A stretch of 64,000 nucleotides of DNA, from the NCBI GenBank assembly GCA_013407085.1, contig JACCGJ010014689.1, positions 1 to 64,000 on the forward strand, read 5' to 3'. Each line of letters opens with the position of its first letter. The first letter of the stretch is position 1. The position numbers were made by a program, and so were the translations under genes. The notes beneath the pieces were generated by a model, which worked only from the letters and a program-made list of their open reading frames with translations, was not told where the DNA came from and made no database searches. This DNA comes from Atriophallophorus winterbourni (lineage: Eukaryota; Platyhelminthes; Trematoda; Plagiorchiida; Microphallidae). This document shows, piece after piece, positions 44,334-53,722 of this stretch.

Positions 44334-45058
44334 TAGACTATTGATCTTCTGTTTCGTTAAATGAGTTGTCGTTACTCATCCTTTGTATCGCATTCTGTAA
44401 ATAATCATCAATTAACAATATACTTTAATCTGCGCGTCTCCTGGTTCTGCTATTGTTCGTGGTGCTGCACAGCTGGTTGTTCGTGAATCGAGACGGTTAA
44501 CGGCAAGATTAACGTGTCACCGGATCTTCAAGCTTTACGAATTATTCGTCCCTGATTGACGTGACACAGGAGTTTTGAAGTTGAATCAATTAGTATGTGT
44601 GTGGATAATTGCACCGGACACTAAACCGCCACTTTCCGTGAGTTCGTCCATTCGTCCTGCATTCAATATAACATTTACTGTTATAACTTGCACATATCCA
44701 CTACAGACTCAAATGAACGCACGCTATTACCGTAGATTGCTTATAGGAGTGAATGAGACTGGAGCTAAGTTGCACATTGCGCGTGCCAAGCCTAACGTTT
44801 AACTCTGAGGTACGGAGACCTAACCTGAGAAGAATAGCAACACCGCCACCTTGTAATGCACCCGGTCTATCACACCTGATCACGGAATAGCTGTTATCAA
44901 CTATATCGGGAATGTCATCAGATGCAGAGAGCTGGTTTCTGTCAGGGAAATTACATGCGGTCTCAACTCATGTGCAAGGATGGAGAGTTCAGACCATATA
45001 TATATAATGGTTCAAAAAGTGAATAGTTTAAATTAACCATAAATTAAATATATCGGGA

Positions 45059-46090
45059 ATGCATAAAAACAACATAAATGTATGGCTAATATTAAGCGAC
45101 CTGGGCGTCATCGTACAGCAAGACTTGCGTTGCTATAGCCAGTGCGACAAGGCTGCAAGAACCGCAAACCACAGTGTTGGTCTTCTGAGGCGACTTTTCA
45201 GACGCTTTGACCGACGATTCTTCCCACAGCTACTGTTCGCTTACATCCGCACCCCCCGCTCGAATATGCAGTCAGTGCGTGGCATTCGTGGCTCCAACAA
45301 GACATGAATGCCCTCGAACAGCCACAACGGCTAGCAACAAAGCTTATCAACGGCCTTCAAAACATGTCCTACGAAGAACGGCTGCAGTATAGCGGCCTCT
45401 TCTCAATCCGCTACCGACTCCTCCGCGGAGATTTGCTTTTGACCTTTCGCGTTCTCACAGAGAATCAGCACCTTTGCAAGTCCCTGATGCCTCTATCCAA
45501 TCGACGTAATCATCGTGGGCACAATCTCAAGATTGCTCATCAGAACAGCTGGTTGAACAGTCGAAGGTATTTCTTACCCCTTCGCATATGCCGTGTCTGG
45601 AACGCTCTCCCGCCGGAGGTGGTATGTGCTGAGTCACTGTCTTCGTTTAATCAACGCCTAGAACAACACCTATGGCAATCAACTTTCAAGTGACTTTTGT
45701 TTATCTTTCGCCATTCCGATCTACCCCATTATACTACCACTCACATAGCCATAAACGACTAACACTTTTTCCAGTCTTTTCTCCCCAGTTTTCAAGCATC
45801 AACGTTGCTCACGCCAAAGCAACCGTCCGCAAGTCCGTCATGCACTGGAGGACGTGGTGGGAATGTGTCTTGTGCTGACACTTCTCCCTATAAAAAGCCA
45901 CAAATGTCCAATCAAGGTGTATGCTTTACGCGAACATGACCCGCTATAAGGCCTATTTGCCTCCGTTTTTTCTCTCATCATGTATGCTTTTTAGCACGCT
46001 TTGTGCGACCCTCTGTACACACCACCCAGTGGTTTCTTACAAGCTATCAGCTTTTATTGCAACAATAAAACTATTGACTATTGACTATTG
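45059..46090 (+). mobile_element. CR1-like element, family I, 5'-truncated
   Basis: RT C-terminal region with frameshifts: LSDLGVIVQQDLRCYSQCDK, LLRRLFRRFDRRFFPQLL, then the open frame 45304-45693 (MNALEQPQRLATKLINGLQN, IRYRLLRGDLLLTFRVL, CRVWNALPPEVV). A 3' UTR follows and ends with aacaataaaactattgactattgactattg, tail (attgact)n at 46072-46090. The tail sequence defines family I, shared with the minus-strand elements at 50-57 kb. Confidence 0.82.
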
Positions 46091-46099
46091 AAAGTCAGC

Positions 46100-46815
46100 T
46101 TATGTATTGAGTCGAGGTTTTGGATTTGGTCAACGTATAGTTATCAAGTTCAACCCTGAACAGGCGTGAGGCACAAATAATACGTGGGGCAGAGCGTTCC
46201 ATATAAAACAAACTTGGACGGAAAAGAAAAACCTCCGACAATTTGATCTGTAGTGTGGAATAATTAACTTGTAGCCATGAGATCTTCTTCCACGTGCTTC
46301 TTGCCGATGAAACAAGTATTCATATCCCATAGAGTATGTGAATTCGAAGGATTTACCGACGTTTAACATTTTACATTAATGGATGTTGAATGATAGGCAG
46401 TTTCGTAAGGACCACGTATGAAGTGCTTCGAGATCTTTTTTTAGAATTAGAAAAACATCCACGGTGCGTACAATAGTCAATAGTGTATTATGGTACAAAA
46501 GGCTATGAGCTTAAAATATAACCATATGATAGTCAATACAAGGGGTCGGTGGAGTTCAGCGGGTTCGACGCGACTTTGATGCCATCCGCAAATAACATGA
46601 TTTGCTGCGTTCTATTTATGGTATATCGTTGGCGTACAGCAGAAAGAATATTGGCCCCAAGGCAGCCTTGAGGTGCGCCACTTGTAAATTCTACTGGAGT
46701 GGATAATGCCCCATCAACTCTAACCCTGATAACTGTATCACTCAAGTAATTCTGTATCTAGGCCAATAATCTGCCGCCCAATCAGAGCAACTCTAGAATT
46801 TTGGTAGCAGTAAGA
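46100..46815 (-). pseudogene. Non-LTR RT relict, 3' part, with a nested family I 3' end
   Basis: Minus strand: IQNYLS-like residues and SDTVIRVRVDGALSTPVEFT, SGAPQGCLGA and FADGIKVASN (FADD degraded to FADG). A nested family I 3' end follows at about 46540-46465 (tail caatagtcaatag on +), then the RT tail at 46369-46130 (RSNCRRFFFSVQVCFIWNAL). Its upstream part continues at 49424-49870, on the other side of the LTR element. Confidence 0.7.
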
Positions 46816-47170
46816 TGTAAAAAATATAACAGGAAAATGTTATAGTAAAAAATAGACAAGGAACGAACTCACGAAAGGTGAAAATTCAATGTCCAGTGCA
46901 AATATCCACACACAAAAATATTTCAGCTCCAAACTCCGGTGTATCGCGTTGATCAGCAATTAGAATTGGCGAAGCTGAAAAATGTGACGAAAGTCAATTT
47001 TGCTGTTAACCGTCGTGATTCGCAAACACGCAATAACGCAGCACCACGAAAATCAAGCAGAAGAGGAACGCGCGCGGAAAAAGTATATTCTGGAATAATG
47101 TTTGATTAAAACAAACATTGATGGAAATGGAAGTACAATTAAAAAGAAAGTGAAATTACAAGTTGCTACA
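46816..47170 (-). repeat. 3' LTR
   Basis: 355 bp, direct repeat of 49070-49423. On + it starts tgtaaaaaatataacaggaa and ends tacaagttgctaca. The left flank is the RT relict. Confidence 0.88.
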
Positions 47171-47189
47171 GAACTCCCCCCCTAGAGCG

Positions 47190-47573
47190 TGAGTCGACGG
47201 ATGAACGCTCGATACATCGTTTATGGCATGTATTCAACCAGTCTTGCGGGGAACCTCACTCTGCGGCCGGTACGTGTTTGACGAGATGAAGGAGTAGACA
47301 GGATGGGTGAGGGTCGATTGGATGTAACGTCACTGGTCGTCATAGGCTGTGTGGGTGGAGTTGAAGGGGTAGCTTCTTGTGATGACTTCCGTTCGACGTA
47401 AGCGGGTTTGAAGCGATCGATGCTAGCTTTGTCTTTATTACCGTTGCGTAGCTGAAAGTGTTGCTTTGGTTTCGAGCGGTAAGGTGCTGGTTCAGCTTCG
47501 CCGGTAGTGCGATTGTCAAATACCCTTTTTCCAGTCTGTCTCAGTGTGGAGCCAAATTCGCGTTTTTCTGCTT
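47190..47573 (-). pseudogene. Gypsy pol remnant (RT start fused to integrase C-tail)
   Basis: In the frame after the stop: KLKAEKREF (first residues of RT), then abruptly NKDKASIDRFKPAYVERKSS and RTGRRVRFPARLVEYMP, the usual end of Gypsy integrase. Over 2.5 kb of pol is missing, presumably by a single internal deletion near 47540. Confidence 0.75.
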
Positions 47574-48941
47574 TCAGCTTCTAGGCGGTAGCCTGCGAGC
47601 TTTAGCAACATTTCGAGGCCCTTTAGTGACGACGTGATGATGAACATCGTGGGTGGGTTGCTCCGTGTATTGTGCTGGGCGTGTTATTGTCGGGAAATAG
47701 CTGTAAGTGGCATTGTTCGGGACGAAAATTCGAAGACCAGGTGAGGTGATTGAACATAGTTTACCGGACACGTTTAGTGACGTGGCATTTTCGTGTAGCC
47801 TCCGGTGCTGGAGATCGACTACGAGACCGTATTTCGTCAGAAAGTCGATACCGATGATAGGCTTCTGAACATCGGCTATCAAGAAGACGAAAGGGAATTC
47901 ACGTCTAAGTCCGAGATCGAGTTTTAAAAATTTTTCATCGTAAGTCGAGATCTTCGAATTGTTAGCCGCCTGCAATGTGATGCCTGAAGGACGGAGGTCG
48001 CGTTTTTCGTAACTGCGCAGTATAACGCTTACCTCGGCACCGGTGTATACGAGAAAATTGAGCTTAGAAGATGTGTCGTAGACGTATAAGTGGCGATCAG
48101 TGGGTTTGCCAGGAACGGTCGTCGTCATAACTGACTTGCTACGTGGTTTTTCAACACGGTGGCTGTCAGCGTTAGAATGTTTACACCCGGGGCGACAATT
48201 GCGCGCGGCGTTTCCGAAACGACGGTGATAATAACAGAACCAGTTGGTATCGCGAGGGCGAGAGTGGCTTCTATTTCCAGATGGACTCCTGGGTCTAGCT
48301 TTAGACGTTTTGGGTCGTTTCATGTTGGAAATGATAAGCTGTAAGTATGCAAGCTCCTTAGTTAGCATGGCCACGGTGGCTTCAAGCTTTGAGAGGCTAC
48401 CACCTTCTGATACTTGATTGACGCTGGTTCTGTCGATGCGTTCGTGAATTTGATCTGCTAGTTCGGCCAATGTGTCGAGGCAAACTTTGTCGGCCGACAC
48501 GGCAAGAATGGCGGTGGTGCTGTGTGGCAGGCAGTTCAGCCAAAGTTGCTGTAGGACGGAATCGTCTAACTTTGTGTTGCCCACCAGGGAACGCATGTGA
48601 CGTAACAGCTGTGAAGGGGTTCTGTCACCTAGTTCTACACCAGACAGCAGTTGTTTTAGCCTGGCTTCGTCAGAGGCCATAGTACGCTTGAGCACAGCAG
48701 CCTTCAGTGTGTCGTAAGGCGAAATGGAGGGCATGGGGTCAAGAACGTCTAATACTTCTTTCGCGATGTAGGACGGTAATTGTGATTGTACGAAAGAAAA
48801 CATGACCTCTTGTTTCGTGATCAGTCTGAAACGAAACATACCCTCTATTTGGATGAACCACACGTGCGGGTTTGTAGGGTCAAATGCTGGCGTGTTACAG
48901 CTGATAACGTTCATTTGCGATTCGTTAGGTTCAGACGACAT
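47574..48941 (-). CDS. Gypsy (CsRn1-like) gag-protease ORF with altered protease site
   Basis: 455 codons from ATG. The capsid-like N-part is PAFDPTNPHVWFIQIEGMFR, IAKEVLDVLDP, LLSGVELGDRTPSQLLRHMR and LWLNCLPHSTTAILA. It is followed by a zinc-binding segment CYYHRRFGNAARNCRPGC (C-x2-H-x9-C-x3-C, the CHCC type of this group) at about residues 235-252. The protease block reads FLVYTGAEVSVI: the catalytic Asp of the usual DTGA is Tyr. IGIDFLTKYGLVVDL closes the protease. The frame stops just where RT should begin (RRLPPRS-stop), then KLKAEKREF of the RT start continues briefly before the deletion. Confidence 0.82.
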   Translation of the reverse strand: MSSEPNESQMNVISCNTPAFDPTNPHVWFIQIEGMFRFRLITKQEVMFSFVQSQLPSYIAKEVLDVLDPMPSISPYDTLKAAVLKRTMASDEARLKQLLSGVELGDRTPSQLLRHMRSLVGNTKLDDSVLQQLWLNCLPHSTTAILAVSADKVCLDTLAELADQIHERIDRTSVNQVSEGGSLSKLEATVAMLTKELAYLQLIISNMKRPKTSKARPRSPSGNRSHSRPRDTNWFCYYHRRFGNAARNCRPGCKHSNADSHRVEKPRSKSVMTTTVPGKPTDRHLYVYDTSSKLNFLVYTGAEVSVILRSYEKRDLRPSGITLQAANNSKISTYDEKFLKLDLGLRREFPFVFLIADVQKPIIGIDFLTKYGLVVDLQHRRLHENATSLNVSGKLCSITSPGLRIFVPNNATYSYFPTITRPAQYTEQPTHDVHHHVVTKGPRNVAKARRLPPRS

Positions 48942-48990
48942 TATAGCAAAATTGAGAAAATAACGGGAGTTCTGAGCGAAAAATGGAATA

Positions 48991-49064
48991 CGGGCTCATC
49001 AATTATGTAGTGGTAGTCGGGCTCACCAATTGTGTAGTGCTCGGGCTCACCAATTATGTAGTGG
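48991..49064 (-). repeat. Triplicated primer-binding-site-like repeat
   Basis: Immediately inside the 5' LTR, a unit of about 24 bp (on +: tcgggctcaccaattatgta) occurs three times in tandem. On the minus strand each unit carries TGGTGAGCCCGA or TGATGAGCCCG, close to the complement of a tRNA 3' end. From knowledge of the CsRn1 group, a tRNA-Trp primer (TGGTGACCCCGA...) is plausible. Confidence 0.6.
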
Positions 49065-49069
49065 ATAAA

Positions 49070-49423
49070 TGCAAAAATATAACAGGAAAATGTTATAGTA
49101 AAAAATAGACAAGGAATGAACTCACGAAAGGTGAAAAATCAATGTCCAGTTCAAATATCCACACACAAAAATATTCCAGCTCCAAACTCCGGTGTATCGC
49201 GTTGATCAGCAATTAGAATTGGCGAAGCTGAAAAATGTGACGAAAGTCAATTTTGCTGTTAACCGTCGTGATTCGCAAACACGCAATAACGCAGCACCAC
49301 GAAAATCAAGCAGAAGAGGAACGCGCGCGGAAAAAGTATATTCTGGAATAATGTTGGATTAAAACAAACATTGATGGAAGTGGAAGTACGATTAAAAAGA
49401 AAGTGAAATTACAAGTTGCTACA
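49070..49423 (-). repeat. 5' LTR
   Basis: 354 bp, on + tgcaaaaatataacaggaaa to tacaagttgctaca. This is the promoter end for the minus-strand element. The right flank resumes the RT relict with ggttaacacggtcaaaagct. Confidence 0.88.
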
Positions 49424-49870
49424 GGTTAACACGGTCAAAAGCTTTATACATATTGAAGTAACAAGCATGGATAGGGTATCCATTATCCACGGCTCGAGTC
49501 AAGTTATCAAGAGTTTTAAGAATATTGGTGAGGCAGGATTGTCTTGTCCTAAATATGTGGAAAGAAGTTCATTTTGTTCTAAATGTTTGATAAGTTCGTC
49601 AGCTACAAATCGTTCAAGAAGTTTAGAAATTACTGGCAACAGCATGACTAGTCTGTAGTTAGACATCGAATCGGTTCCCACTTTGTATATCGGAGAGATT
49701 AATCCACTTTTCTAGTCAGTAGGAACCTTGCTACACCTCAGTGACAGGTTACAAAGATCAGAGAGTGGTGAGAGTAGAGCATGGGCGCATTGTTTTAGGA
49801 GGAAAAGTGTTATTTCATCAGCACCCGGCGATTTTTTTTATTTTACTCGAGTAGCTTCACCAGGATTCTC
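49424..49870 (-). pseudogene. Non-LTR RT relict, 5' part (split by the LTR element)
   Basis: Minus strand: GTDSMSNYRLVMLLPVISKL, LLERFVADELIKHLEQNELL, then in another frame LTRAVDNGYPIHACYFNMYK-AFDRVN, the RT motif A block, ending at the LTR. The next residues (LLAxIQNYLSD...) are found left of the LTR element at 46.8 kb, which shows the nesting. Confidence 0.78.
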
Positions 49871-49984
49871 TAGGGGTTCACAGCGATTTCATGTATTGTG
49901 GTAACTTGTTATCTGAATGTATTCATAACATAACAAAGGCGCTTGTTTGGCTAGTACACTCTAGAGTTAAATTAAGCGAGTTAA

Positions 49985-50355
49985 TAGGCAATAGTCAATA
50001 GTTTATTACGGTTTATTACGGTTTATTACCTGCACCATCAGTGGATTTTTGTGGCATTTGGACAGGTAGGGCGTCAACCCGGGACACCGCTACCCACCAC
50101 ATCCTCCGGAACAGGGTCAGCTGAGACTGCGTGCGCTTGGACTTCCGATACTGGGATATTGGGTCTCAAGAAGTTTCAGCAGTTCAGCAAAGTGGTCGAA
50201 GGGAAATGTGATCCATATTTTCTGGGACGGGAAACGCTGTGGAAAGAGGGAAAGATATGGTGCAGTATCACAAAGAATATAAGCGTAAAAAAGGATAATT
50301 AAGAATTGTGTATCGTCTGATAAAAATGGAGGTCAAGGCGTTTTTTAAAAATAAT
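49985..50355 (-). mobile_element. Family I 3' fragment (solo 3' UTR)
   Basis: Tail (tattgactattg, seen as caatagtcaatagtttattacgg on +) at about 49990, then the 3' UTR segment tgcaccatcagtggattttt...gatactggga, also present at 50860-50990. Extremely 5'-truncated; no RT left. Confidence 0.75.
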
Positions 50356-50699
50356 TAGGGATGTCGATAGTCAATAGTCAATAGTATATTTTGGTACAAA
50401 AAGCTAAGAGCTTAAAATAGAACCACAGGATAGTCAGCACAAGGGGTCGGGTGGAGTCCATGAAATTGGGTTTCGGTTACCAAAGTTCCGTAAATGGTGG
50501 GGTCAGGGGAAGCACAGGGTAGTCAATACAGGGGAGGATGGATTGGCGTCAAATCGTATGTAGGTCTGGAAAAGAGAAAATGTGTGCAGCATCAGGAACA
50601 AAAAGAAATGTGCGAAGTTAAATTCAAATTTCCTGAGAAAGATATAGGTAAGAGTGAAGGCGTTCTTTAAAAATAGCAAGTGAAGGAGAGGTTACAATG
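50356..50699 (-). mobile_element. Family I 3' fragment, second copy
   Basis: Tail agtcaatagtcaatagtatattttggtaca at 50361-50390 (+ strand view), then gagcttaaaatagaaccaca, the subfamily 3' UTR also seen at 46475-46540. No coding sequence. Confidence 0.7.
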
Positions 50700-53600
50700 A
50701 AAGACAATAGATCAATAGATCAATAGTTTACTACGGTATAAAAAGCGGGGAGCTTGTACAAAACCGCAGGGTGGATTATGCGGTGGATCGAAAAGAAAAG
50801 AATAGTAAAATGTTCGAGTTTCCAAGGCCTTATAGCGGGCCACATTCGCGTTAGCCTGCACCATCAGTGGATTTTTGTGGCATTTGGACAGGTAGGGCGT
50901 CAACCCGGGACACCGCTACCCACCATATCCTCCGGAACAGGGTCAGCTGAGACTGCGTGCGCTTGGACTTCCGATACTGGGATCTGGAAGAGCAATGAAA
51001 CTGGAGAAGTGTTAGAGGGGTAGTGACGAAAATGCAAATGGCACAAAAAGAGAACTTACCGTTGCCACGAGGGGGTATTAGTGTCTTGGGAGTGGGAGAT
51101 TTCATGGAGGTGGGAATCGAGGAGACCTTTGAAAGAACCGAAAGAAGCGGATTCAAAAAGCTTGCATGGAAGAGCATTCCATGGACTGCAGACTCGCACC
51201 GAGAAAAACCTGCGGCGACATTCAAGTCGACTTTGCTGATGTAGCAATTTAAGTCCATGTCCTCGGAGATTTGTGCTGATGGATGGGACGAGTAGGGAGC
51301 TGCATGGATGGGAGGGGTCGCTCAGTATCCGGTATGTAAGTATCATGTCTCCACGGAGAAGACGGTACGTAACGGAGTATGTGTTTAAACGGCGTAATCT
51401 CTCCTCGTATGGCAAGTGGCGCATACCGCGGACGAGCTTTGTCGCACGCCGTTGGGCGTTTTCGAGGAGTGACATGTCCTTGCATAGCCACGGCCGCCAA
51501 GCCTGCACTGCGTATTCCAAGTGTGGCCGGATGTAAATGTTCAACAGAGTCGGGAAGAGAAACCGGTCGAACTTGCCGAGGGCGCGGCGAAGTAGGCCGG
51601 TGTTGCGGTTGGCTGCAGCTGCTGCGCGTTCGCATTGTTCTGTGCAACCAAGGTCTTGCTGAATGATAAGTCCAAGATCCTTTTCTTGCCGAACGCGTTG
51701 AAGTGTTGTTTGCCCCAAACGGTAGGTAAAACAAGCTGAGTGACGGATGGGGAGAACGCTGCACTTGGATGCGTTGAATGGAAGATAGTTTCGTGAGGAC
51801 CAACAATGTAGGCGATCTAAGTCGTCTTGTAAGACACGGGAATCATCAGACGATTTAAGAGAGCGCCAAAGTTTGACATCATCAGCAAAGAGGAGGAACG
51901 GGGATTCAATGTCTTGTCCGATATCGTTGATGAAGATAATGAAGAGTCTTGGACCAAGAACCGAACCTTGCGGCAAACCACACTTGATTGGAAAGGGGGC
52001 TGAGTAGCAGTCGCGCACACGAACACAGAGAGAGCGATCGCATAGGAAGTATTTCATCCATGATACCAGGGATGATCCAACGCCGTAGGAAGCGAGTTTA
52101 AGGAGAAGGATGTCGTGATGCACACGGTCGAATGCCTTGGAGAAATCCAAAAATATAGCATCGACACCAGTGCCTTCGTCGACGGCTTTCGTCCATTCAT
52201 CTCGTGCGAGAAGCAAATTAGAGGTGCACGAACGTTTGGCCCGAAAACCGTGTTGCTGTTTGATTAAAATCCGATTCGTTTCGAAATGTGAGACAATGCG
52301 GTCAGAGACAATGCTCTCCATGACTTTAGAAATCACTGATAACAGCACGATGGGACGATAATTTGCAGGATCGGACCGGCTGCCGCCTTTAAATATAGGG
52401 CTTACAACACCTTCCTTCCAGGCTTGTGGAATGGTAGCCGAGTCCAAACAACGTTGAAAGTAAGTCGCCAGTAAAGGAGATATATGTGCTGCGGCTACTT
52501 TCAGGATTTTGGGATGGATGCCGTCAAGTCCTGACGAGGAGTACTGTCGCAGACACAGAATCTTCCGATGAACTGCCTCAGGGGTGAACTTTATTTCCGG
52601 CATCTCTTGCACGTCGCGCGAGGGAAAAGAAAAGTGGGTAAGTTTCGCGGGATATGTAGGGTTAAAAATAGGAGCGTATTGTTGCGACAGCACAGTTGCA
52701 GCTTCCAAGGCGGTCGATGTGAGGCCGTGTGCGCTGACTAGGGATGGAATTCCTAGTTTGACCACGCGTCTTTGGTTCACAAGGTGGAACAAGCTTTTTG
52801 GGTTCTCCATAAACTTGTTGGATATATGCAATTCATATTGGGTCTTGTCTTGGCGGCTGAGGTATGTACAATAGTTTCGCAATGACCTGTAGTTTTCCCA
52901 GTCATTTTTGTTTCTTCCTGTCCGATAACATCGCCATGCCAGGTTTCGCTGTGCTATGGCTTTCTTCGTTCGGCTGCGAAGGAATGAGCCCGGTTTCTTA
53001 TGATGAAAAGGCTTCTCGTGGCTGGCAGCGCGCAGCAAAGCGTGCCAGTGAGTGAGAAACGTGGTCCAAGCAACATCGATCTTGTCAGACATTAAGAAGT
53101 CCCATGAATTGGCAGCAACAAGTTCGTGGAACAATCCAATGTCGGTAATCCAACGAGTTTGTGGGCGGGTTTCATTAAAGTGGTCCATGAATGTAACGAA
53201 AGTGAATGTCAAAACAACATGGTCACTATGGCCGAGAGGAGGGGTAAAGGAAAGATTCTCAATCATTAACTCTTCATTTGTGATGATAAAGTCCAGAATG
53301 GATGGTGCATTCATGTCCCGAAACCGAGTTGCTTCACGAACGTGGTTGTACAATGGATAGTCTGCCAGTAAGTCAGACAGTTCAGCGGCAAACGGTTGAG
53401 AAACAAGGTCTTCACAAAATCTAGGACAATTGAAGTCTCCCATTATTAGGATGTGGGAAAATCGTTTGTTTAGAGCGTGCCGAAGTGAAGAGATAAGGAA
53501 GGAATCAAGCTGTGCATGGCTACTGGGTGGTCTATAAACAACCGCAATCAGGAGAAGACTGTCTTGTTTGAGTGATATTTGGCACCATAGAACATCAGAG

Positions 53601-53722
53601 TCACATAACGCAGGGTCGCTTAATGGTTCGCAACGAAGTGATTCATGATAATAGAGCAGGACACCACCTCCCCTTGTTGCACGATCCCGACGAAGTAAAG
53701 ACATATTGGGGAGGGTGAGTTC
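50700..53722 (-). mobile_element. CR1-like element B (family I), endonuclease 5'-truncated
   Basis: Its endonuclease starts abruptly at LTLPNMSLLRRDRATRGGG (about 53722), fused in frame to the RT tail of element A. It ends with stop at 51056 and a 3' UTR with the tail gatcaatagatcaatag (50704-50720 on +). The coding part has no internal stop. Confidence 0.85.

Larger units (their letters stand above)
42628..44970 (-). mobile_element. CR1-like non-LTR element, family II, internally deleted
   Basis: Minus strand order: endonuclease N-part at about 44970-44720 (PDIVDNSYSVIRCDRPGALQ, GGGVAILLRLG); unrelated or unreadable DNA at 44700-44335; endonuclease C-part at 44333-43850 (VLMVGDFNLPHISW, PSVLDLVISSNEQM); RT C-half at 43850-42822; and a 3' UTR ending in a tandem (actgaact)n tail, seen on + as agttcagttcagttcagttt at about 42635-42655. 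The RT N-half, including the KAFD block, is missing. Confidence 0.78.
46816..49423 (-). mobile_element. CsRn1-like Gypsy LTR retrotransposon, internally deleted, two LTRs
   Basis: LTRs at 46816-47170 and 49070-49423 in direct orientation, TGTAGCAACTTG...CA on the minus strand, with about eight substitutions and one indel between them (roughly 2 percent). Between them lie a gag-protease ORF (48941-47574) and a short integrase C-terminal remnant; RT, RNase H and most of the integrase are gone. A purine run (complement of gaactccccccctaga) precedes the 3' LTR. The element sits inside a non-LTR RT reading frame. I could not find a matching target duplication (taaga left, ggtta right). Confidence 0.85.
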
